From Bryobacterales bacterium (GTDB taxonomy: Bacteria > Acidobacteriota > Terriglobia > Bryobacterales > Bryobacteraceae): 9,103 nucleotides of DNA. Every line of letters begins with the position of its first letter. The stretch's first letter is position 1. The position numbers were made by a program, and so were the translations under genes. Under the pieces are notes generated by a model, which did not search any database, had not been told where the DNA came from, and saw only the letters and a list, made by a program, of their open reading frames with translations. The stretch spans positions 14,721 through 23,823 of the forward strand of contig PKYZ01000463.1 of NCBI GenBank assembly GCA_003132865.1, written 5' to 3'. Positions 4,415-9,103 of this stretch are shown here, one piece after another.

Positions 4415-6259
4415 ATGTCATTCCGTAGAACTTTTCTTGCGCTGGGATTTTTGAGTGCAGCCGTTTCGGTTTTGCCCGCAGCTTTGTCCGCCGCTTTGTC
4501 CGCAAGCAGGCCGCTGGTGTTTCGCAATGCGCGCGTGTTCGACGGCACGCGGCTGATTCCCAAGGCCGATGTGCTGGTGCGCGACGGGCGCGTCGAAGCC
4601 GTGGGTCCGAACATCGCTATCCCGGAAGGCGCTCAGGTAATCGACGGCAGCGGCAAGACTCTGCTGCCTGGACTCATCGACGCGCACGCGCACGTCTGGA
4701 CTCGGGACATGCTCAAGCAGCAACTCATGTTCGGTGTGACGACGGTGCTCGATATGTTCACCGACCCGCATTTCGCGGCGGGAATGCGCAAGGAGCGGAG
4801 CGCCGGCCAGGCCACGGATCGCGCGGATCTGTATTCGGCGGGCTATCTGATTACGGTGCCGGGCGGACATGGCACGGAGTACCCTATCAAGGTCCCGACG
4901 CTGAGCGATCCCGCGGACGCGCAGGCGTTCGTGGATGCGCGCATTGCGGAGGGTTCGGATTACATCAAGCTGGTGCTGGACGATGGCTCCGCGTACGGCG
5001 GACACCGGCCGACGCTGAGCAAGGAAACGCTGGCCGCCGCAATTGCCGCCGCGCACCGGCGGGGCAAGCTGGCCGTGGTACACATCGGCACGCTGCAAGA
5101 TGCGGAAGATGCCATCAATGCGGGCGCAGACGGGCTGGCGCACCTGTTTTCGGGGGCGAAGTCCGATCCGGATTTCGGGCGCCTGGTGGCCTCGCACCAC
5201 GCCTTTGTCGTCCCGACGTTGACGGTCTTGCAGAGTGTTTGCGGCACGGCCGGCGGTGAGCCGCTCATCACGGACGCCCATCTTTCGCCGTACCTCGACT
5301 CTTCCGACATCACCAATCTGAAGAAGGCCTTTACGATTACCAACAAGCCGAGTTGCGCCGGCTCTTTCGAGGCGGTGAAGCAGTTGAAGGCCGCCGGCGT
5401 GCCGATTCTGGTGGGTGACGACGTGCCGAATCCCGGAACCGCACCGGGCGCGACCGAGCATCGCGAGCTGGAATTGTTGGTGGAGGCCGGGCTGACGCCC
5501 ACCGAAGCGCTAATTGGCGCCACTGCCGCGGCCGCCCGCATTTTCCATTTGGACGATCGCGGCACGATCGCGCCGGGCAAGCGCGCGGACCTGCTGCTGG
5601 TGAATGGCGATCCGGCGAGCGACATCCTGGCTACGCGCGATATTGCCGGTGTGTGGAAAGACGGCGTGCCGGCCGATCGCGCCAGCTTCCGCGCCGCTGT
5701 CGAAAAGGAGAAGGAGCAATCCAAGGCGCAGGCGGCCGCGGCGCCTCCGGCAGGCTCGGAGAGCGGACTGGTCAGCGACTTCGAGCAGGAGAAGCCGGAG
5801 ACAAAATTCGGCGCCGGATGGATGATCTCGACCGATGCAATGATAGGCGGAAAATCCGCCGCCCAGATCAAGATCGCGGCTGGCGGCGCCCACGGCAGTA
5901 AGGGATGCCTCGACATTTCCGGGGAAGTTGTGGCCGGCAACGCGCCGGTGGGTTGGGCGGGCGCACTGTTCTCTCCGGGCAAGGCGATGATGGCGGCTGC
6001 CAACCTTTCTTCGAAGAAGTCCCTGTCGTTCTGGGCCAAGGGAGAAGGGCGATCCTACACGGTGATGATCTTCGCGCAGAGTTTCGGCTATCAGCCCACG
6101 CAGCAGACCTTCACCGCGGGTGCGGAGTGGAAGCAGTTCACCTTCCCGCTGAAGTCGTTCAACGGCACAGACGGACAAGACCTGATGGGCGTCTTCTTGG
6201 GCAGTTCGCCCACACCTGGCAAGTTCGATCTGCTGATCGACGATGTGCGGATCGAGTGA
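4415..6259 (+). CDS. Exported amidohydrolase with C-terminal CIA30-like domain
   Basis: This 614-aa protein has a signal peptide (MSFRR, then hydrophobic to about residue 30) followed by an amidohydrolase fold. The N-terminal beta-sandwich segment contains VFRNARVFDGTRLIPKADVLV. Metal ligands of the imidazolonepropionase/prolidase-like class are visible: DAHAH (His91, His93), YIKLVLDD (Lys185, probably carboxylated), VVHIGT (His223), LAHLF (His243) and VGDDVPN (Asp336). The barrel ends with GTIAPGKRADLLLVNGDP (383-400). After a charged, Ala/Pro-rich linker (about 425-450) comes a second domain, from SDFEQEKPETKFGAGW through KSLSFWAKGEG and EWKQFTFPL to LLIDDVRIE. It resembles the CIA30/galactose-binding-like jelly roll. 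Together they suggest a periplasmic or secreted binuclear-metal hydrolase of a cyclic amide, peptide or lactone with an added binding module. The substrate is unknown. No clear Shine-Dalgarno is seen. The SRPBCC gene follows after 5 bp, probably co-transcribed. Confidence 0.9.
   Translation: MSFRRTFLALGFLSAAVSVLPAALSAALSASRPLVFRNARVFDGTRLIPKADVLVRDGRVEAVGPNIAIPEGAQVIDGSGKTLLPGLIDAHAHVWTRDMLKQQLMFGVTTVLDMFTDPHFAAGMRKERSAGQATDRADLYSAGYLITVPGGHGTEYPIKVPTLSDPADAQAFVDARIAEGSDYIKLVLDDGSAYGGHRPTLSKETLAAAIAAAHRRGKLAVVHIGTLQDAEDAINAGADGLAHLFSGAKSDPDFGRLVASHHAFVVPTLTVLQSVCGTAGGEPLITDAHLSPYLDSSDITNLKKAFTITNKPSCAGSFEAVKQLKAAGVPILVGDDVPNPGTAPGATEHRELELLVEAGLTPTEALIGATAAAARIFHLDDRGTIAPGKRADLLLVNGDPASDILATRDIAGVWKDGVPADRASFRAAVEKEKEQSKAQAAAAPPAGSESGLVSDFEQEKPETKFGAGWMISTDAMIGGKSAAQIKIAAGGAHGSKGCLDISGEVVAGNAPVGWAGALFSPGKAMMAAANLSSKKSLSFWAKGEGRSYTVMIFAQSFGYQPTQQTFTAGAEWKQFTFPLKSFNGTDGQDLMGVFLGSSPTPGKFDLLIDDVRIE
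4481..4504 (+). repeat. 12-bp tandem duplication in the signal-peptide region
   Basis: GCTTTGTCCGCC (4481-4492) is repeated as GCTTTGTCCGCA (4493-4504), encoding the doubled Ala-Leu-Ser-Ala of the amidohydrolase leader. It keeps frame and probably only lengthens the signal peptide's C-region. Confidence 0.65.
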
Positions 6260-6264
6260 CCGCC

Positions 6265-6747
6265 ATGAAGACCTACCGCCTCGAATGCTCCGTGTCCGTG
6301 CCCGTATCGCTGCGGGAGGCCTTCGCGTTCTTCGAGAATCCGCACAATCTGGCGCGCATCACGCCGCCATGGCTGAGGCTAAAGCTGAACTTCCGCATGT
6401 CGTCCCCGGAACGCATTCAGATGCGCAAGGGCGCCGTGATCGACTACCAGATCCGCTGGCTGGGGTTGCCGTTGAAATGGAAGACGGCGATCACGGAGTA
6501 CGAACCGCCGTTCTTCTTCGTGGACGAGCAGGTGGCGGGCCCTTATGCCTACTGGCATCACCGGCACGATTTCAAGCCCACCGAATACGGCGCGCTGGTT
6601 TCCGACCGCGTGGATTACGCGCTGCCTTTCGGGCCGCTGGGCAGGCTGGCGCACCGGTTGGCTGTGCGGACTCAGTTACAGGCGATCTTCGAATACCGGC
6701 AAAACGCGCTCTCCGGGATCCTGACCGGCGCGCCTACGGCGAAGTGA
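6265..6747 (+). CDS. SRPBCC (START-like) family protein, COG4276-type
   Basis: This 160-aa cytosolic protein starts at ATG 6265, 5 bp after the amidohydrolase stop. The frame is open further upstream inside that gene, but the family-like start is YRLECSVSVPVSLREAFAFF. The pattern FENPHNLARITPPWLRLKL (23-41), GAVIDYQIRWLGLPLKWKT (57-73), FFFVDEQVAGPYAYWHHRHDF (83-103) and VSDRVDYALPFGPLGRLAH (112-130) matches the small ligand-binding SRPBCC proteins often called cell division inhibitor-like or cyclase/dehydrase. These have a helix-grip fold with a hydrophobic pocket. The ligand and role are unknown. No Shine-Dalgarno is visible, so translation may be coupled to the amidohydrolase. Its last 14 bp overlap the 3' end of the opposite-strand zinc-ribbon gene. 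Confidence 0.88.
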   Translation: MKTYRLECSVSVPVSLREAFAFFENPHNLARITPPWLRLKLNFRMSSPERIQMRKGAVIDYQIRWLGLPLKWKTAITEYEPPFFFVDEQVAGPYAYWHHRHDFKPTEYGALVSDRVDYALPFGPLGRLAHRLAVRTQLQAIFEYRQNALSGILTGAPTAK

Positions 6748-7432
6748 TCTGCACTTCGGCGGAGACGTTCTGCCAGTCCGGCAGCTCGTAGGGTTTGAGC
6801 TTGGTCGAGAGCGGCGCCACCGCTTCTTTGGACTCGTAAGGCTTCAGCGACGCCATCTTGAAGCTGAAGGTGCCGGCGGCTTCCTCTTCGGACTTGGCGG
6901 TGCGGCCCCAGATATTGACCGTGCCGGCGAGATCCGTAATGTCCGCGCCGGAATGGTTGACGACCACGAAGCGCGCTTCGGTCCCATGCTTGGGCGTCTC
7001 CACGAAGCGTATACCGGATATCTCGACGTACTTTTGGAGGGGATTCGGTTTGGCCGGACCCTTCGCCGGGGTACTCTCGGCCGGCGTGGAAGCCGCCTGA
7101 GTTCCACCACGGAAATAGTGCACCACGAAGTACACTCCAGCGCCCACGCCCAGAAAGGCGAACGCAAAAAGGAGGGTCAGCAGCCATGTGGGCAAGCCGG
7201 CGTACGGCGGTGGAGCGGCATACTGCGCGGGCGGAAGCGGGGCCACGGCTGGCGGCGCGTAGGCCGGCGGCGTTGAGGGTACGGCCGGGGTGCCCTGTGG
7301 GCCGGGCGGCGGAGGTTGGGCCGCGGTTTGCGCCGGTTGCCCGCTGGATTTCTCTCTGGCCGCACAATCCGGGCATGCTTCGTAGGATGGGGGCACCTCG
7401 CGCCCGCACTGCGGGCAGATCCATGTAAACAT
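6734..7432 (-). CDS. Zinc-ribbon membrane protein with Pro-rich linker and C-terminal FxLYD-like domain
   Basis: This 232-aa protein has an N-terminal rubredoxin-type zinc ribbon, CPQC (Cys6, Cys9) and CPDC (Cys20, Cys23). A low-complexity Pro/Ala linker (about 32-79), one transmembrane helix (about 82-107, WLLTLLFAFAFLGVGAGVYF) and an Ala/Pro/Lys spacer follow. The outer domain (about 134-232) contains EARFVVVNHSGADITDLAGT and SFKMASLKPYESKE. It looks like an immunoglobulin-like FxLYD/DUF-type module seen on surface-anchored proteins. Topology is probably ribbon inside and beta domain outside, by analogy only. The function is unknown. The ATG at 7432 is preceded by AGAGGG about 6 bp upstream; the stop is TAG. 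It follows the GNAT gene on the same strand after 61 bp and may share its transcript. Confidence 0.85.
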   Translation of the reverse strand: MFTWICPQCGREVPPSYEACPDCAAREKSSGQPAQTAAQPPPPGPQGTPAVPSTPPAYAPPAVAPLPPAQYAAPPPYAGLPTWLLTLLFAFAFLGVGAGVYFVVHYFRGGTQAASTPAESTPAKGPAKPNPLQKYVEISGIRFVETPKHGTEARFVVVNHSGADITDLAGTVNIWGRTAKSEEEAAGTFSFKMASLKPYESKEAVAPLSTKLKPYELPDWQNVSAEVQITSP

Positions 7433-7493
7433 TCGATCCCTCTACCCCATGCTACCGCGTTGCGGCCGACCGCTCTTTTGGGGGCGCAAGGGC

Positions 7494-8018
7494 TCAGAGG
7501 CCAAACGCGGCCGGATACCCGACCCTGCCGCGAATGCCATCGAGGGCACCGGACCTGAGTTCCATCGCCATGAAGGCCTCGGGACGAAAAGGGCTTTCGA
7601 GATGGCGGGCCTTCTCGCTGGAAAAGCCAAAGCGCGGATAGTAATCGGGATGTCCGAGAACGATGACGATCCGCTCACCCCGCCTGCTCAATAGATCCAG
7701 ACCATGCCGGATCAGCCGTGCACCGATGCCCCGACCCTGATAGCCGGGTAACACGGCCATAGGGGCCAATGCCGCCGCCGGGCAAGAACCGCTGGTCGTT
7801 TCAATCGACATCCGGCTGAACAGGATGTGTCCGACGATTCGCTGGTCCACCTCAGCAACAAGCGAGACGAGCACGACACCTGTGGTGCGCAACGCATCGA
7901 CCAAGTCAGCTTCGTCCGGCCGGCCGAAAGCTGCTTCATTGATCGAACGGATCAGCGATCGCTCTTTAGCGTCTTCTGTGTTTTCGCTGCGGACGATCAC
8001 ATTGTCTTCTGCGCGCAC
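7494..8018 (-). CDS. GNAT family N-acetyltransferase, YhbS-like (COG3153)
   Basis: This 174-aa protein (from GTG 8018) carries the acetyl-CoA binding motif A, LAPMAVLPGYQGRGIGARLI (84-103), with the Q/RxxGxG/A signature QGRGIG. It also has GHPDYYPRFGF (122-132), typical of the YhbS subgroup. Early motifs are SINEAAFG and VGHILFSRMSI. These enzymes move an acetyl group from acetyl-CoA to an amine of a small molecule or protein; the substrate is unknown. A second GTG at 8000 (residue 7) gives the family-like start MIVRSENTED and has AGAAG about 5 bp upstream, so it may be the true start. The gene diverges from the permease gene; the zinc-ribbon gene follows downstream. Confidence 0.9.
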   Translation of the reverse strand: MRAEDNVIVRSENTEDAKERSLIRSINEAAFGRPDEADLVDALRTTGVVLVSLVAEVDQRIVGHILFSRMSIETTSGSCPAAALAPMAVLPGYQGRGIGARLIRHGLDLLSRRGERIVIVLGHPDYYPRFGFSSEKARHLESPFRPEAFMAMELRSGALDGIRGRVGYPAAFGL

Positions 8019-8041
8019 GTGCCCGATTTTAGCGTCTTTTG

Positions 8042-8078
8042 GCGTGGGACCCGATGATCGGTCCGCCGCGCCCCACGC
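8042..8078. promoter_or_regulatory. Nested inverted repeats between the GNAT and permease genes
   Basis: GCGTGGG (8042-8048) and CCCACGC (8072-8078) form a perfect 7-bp outer pair. Inside and partly overlapping, GGACC (8047-8051) and GGTCC (8060-8064) pair around an 8-nt centre. The element fills most of the 78-bp divergent gap (up to 100 bp if the GNAT start is 8000). It could be an operator for either gene, or a stem-loop. It is too small and lacks the conserved core for a purine riboswitch. Confidence 0.4.
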
Positions 8079-8082
8079 ATGT

Positions 8083-8088
8083 TATATT
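8083..8088 (+). promoter_or_regulatory. Candidate -10 box for the permease gene
   Basis: TATATT at 8083-8088 (within GTTATATTC) is the only AT-rich hexamer before the ATG at 8097. Eight bases separate the two, so the message would be leaderless or nearly so, fitting the absence of a Shine-Dalgarno in CACGCGAG. No convincing -35 is seen at the right distance, where GC-rich palindromic sequence lies. Confidence 0.4.
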
Positions 8089-8096
8089 CACGCGAG

Positions 8097-9103
8097 ATGC
8101 CCATCCTCGCCCGGCTGGAAGCTTACTTCGAATTTCAGCGCCTTGGCACGAATTGGAAGACGGAAATCCTGGCGGGCCTCACGACCTTCATCACGATGGC
8201 TTACATCGTCTTCGTGAATCCCCAGATCCTGCACGAAGCCGGCATGCCTCTGGCGGCGGTGACGGCGGCCACCTGCATCTCGGCGGCGTTTGGCAGCTTC
8301 ATGATGGGCATCCTGGCGCGCTATCCGATTGCGCTCGCGCCCGGCATGGGGCTGAACGCCTATTTCACTTACACCGTCGTCAAAGGCATGGGGATTCCCT
8401 GGCAAGCGGCCCTGGGCGCTGTGTTTGTCTCCGGAGTGGCTTTCCTGATCCTGACCGCGGCAGGCATCCGGCAGTTGATTGTGGCGGCGATTCCCTTCGA
8501 GCTGTACGCGGCGGTGGCGGCGGGAGTGGGCCTGTTCATCGCTCTCATCGGATTCCGTAACGCGGGCTTGATTGTGCCGCATCCCGCCACGTTGGTGACC
8601 TTGGGCAACCTGCGCGATCCGCACACGCTGCTGGCTGTATTTGGTTTGCTGGCGACCTCCGTCCTGCTGGCCCGGCGTGTGCCGGCAGCCATGCTGATCG
8701 GGATACTGCTCACAACGGCCGTCGGAATCGCCGCCGGTCTGGTGGTGTGGAATCCGCAACGTTACAGCTTCCTCGACCTTTCGGCGACCGCGCTGAAACT
8801 GGACGTAGGCGCGACGCTGCGGCTGGGCTTCTTCGAGATTGTTTTCGTGTTCCTGTTCATCGACATGTTCGACAATATCGGAACGCTGGTGGCGGTGGGC
8901 AAGCGCGCGGGTCTGTTCAACCACGCCCACACGATCCCGCGGGTGGATCGCATCCTGTATGCGGACGCCTCGGCCACCATAGTCGGCTCGCTCACCGGCA
9001 CTTCCACCGTAGTGAGCTATATCGAGAGCGCGGCGGGAGTGGCGGCGGGAGGCCGCAGTGGCGTGACGGCCATAGTGACCGGCGCGATGTTTATCGTGGC
9101 GCT
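8097..9103 (+). CDS. NCS2 purine permease, AzgA/PbuG-type (3' end outside window)
   Basis: The frame is open from ATG 8097 to the window edge (335 complete codons), with the C-terminus missing; the full family is about 430-450 aa. It is a multi-pass inner-membrane proton symporter for adenine, guanine or hypoxanthine. Signature segments are TEILAGLTTFITMAYIVFVN (22-41), ALAPGMGLNAYFTYTV (79-94) as TM3, the ELYAAVAAGVGLFIALIGF helix (135-153), FLFIDMFDNIGTLVAVG (252-268) as TM8, and GTSTVVSYIESAAGVAAGGR (301-320) as TM10. The residues between TM8 and TM10 match the adenine/hypoxanthine group rather than uracil/xanthine NCS2 members. MFDNIGTL replaces the more usual LFDTxGTL. The N-terminal MPILARLEAYFEF also matches the family, which supports this start. 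Confidence 0.92.
   Translation, partial: MPILARLEAYFEFQRLGTNWKTEILAGLTTFITMAYIVFVNPQILHEAGMPLAAVTAATCISAAFGSFMMGILARYPIALAPGMGLNAYFTYTVVKGMGIPWQAALGAVFVSGVAFLILTAAGIRQLIVAAIPFELYAAVAAGVGLFIALIGFRNAGLIVPHPATLVTLGNLRDPHTLLAVFGLLATSVLLARRVPAAMLIGILLTTAVGIAAGLVVWNPQRYSFLDLSATALKLDVGATLRLGFFEIVFVFLFIDMFDNIGTLVAVGKRAGLFNHAHTIPRVDRILYADASATIVGSLTGTSTVVSYIESAAGVAAGGRSGVTAIVTGAMFIVA

Noticed and set aside
4418..6178. Several long minus-strand frames (222-359 codons) opposite the amidohydrolase
   Set aside because: They show low-complexity Arg/Ser/Ala composition and no recognisable domain, and they lie entirely across from a strongly supported gene.
5905..6264. Upstream in-frame extension of the SRPBCC protein by 120 codons
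   Set aside because: That stretch is out of frame with the CIA30-like domain it overlaps and is Arg/Gly-rich. Family similarity begins at the ATG at 6265.
8019..8096. Purine riboswitch before the permease gene
   Set aside because: The gap is too short and lacks the three-way-junction core. The likely transcription start is near the ATG.
8088..8930. 280-codon minus-strand frame opposite the permease
   Set aside because: It is Gln/His/Arg-rich without motifs, the usual mirror of a hydrophobic membrane-protein gene on the other strand.

Overview
This 9.1-kb window is GC-rich bacterial chromosome, densely packed with housekeeping and small accessory genes and without phage, transposon, CRISPR, rRNA or tRNA signals that I can see. 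The gene types (signal-peptide amidohydrolase with a CIA30-like tail, Clp_N/DinB fusion, COG4276-type SRPBCC protein, zinc-ribbon membrane protein) and the interspersed palindromic repeats resemble Acidobacteriota of the Solibacter/Bryobacter type. This assignment is an inference from gene flavour, not a database result.

Layout. Positions 1-68 hold three back-to-back hairpins, the last of which recurs at 3036-3060. Minus strand 866-75 encodes a membrane-anchored peroxiredoxin-like protein. Its reading frame is interrupted only by a TGA exactly where the first Cys of the redox motif should be, and a hairpin fitting a bacterial SECIS follows directly. I read it as a selenoprotein (motif Sec-Pro-Phe-Cys); this is the most notable item. 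Upstream of it lie a six-bp inverted repeat, three 9-bp direct repeats at 11-bp period and a TACAAT -10-like box. Minus strand 1962-1015 is an N-acetylglucosamine kinase-type (BadF/BcrA-family) ATPase. Diverging from it at 2025-2918 is the Clp_N + DinB-like fusion. A minus-strand intrinsic terminator (about 2922-2964) and a repeat copy separate this from a secreted double-BON protein (3623-3066, minus). Endonuclease III (4388-3717, minus) diverges across only 26 bp from a 614-aa exported amidohydrolase (4415-6259). That gene is followed after 5 bp by an SRPBCC protein (6265-6747), which overlaps tail-to-tail by 14 bp with a zinc-ribbon membrane protein (7432-6734, minus). A GNAT acetyltransferase (8018-7494, minus) precedes that gene on the same strand. 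Diverging from the GNAT gene at 8097 is an AzgA/PbuG-type purine permease that runs off the window end.

No stretch above 300 bp lacks a gene. There is no single pathway linking the genes. The clearest functional groupings are the amidohydrolase/SRPBCC pair (probably one transcript), the GNAT/zinc-ribbon pair (same strand, 61-bp gap) and the kinase followed by the selenoprotein (same strand, but the selenoprotein seems to have its own regulatory region). TGA is the normal stop of most genes here, including the selenoprotein's own terminus, so a genome-wide recoding of TGA is not indicated.
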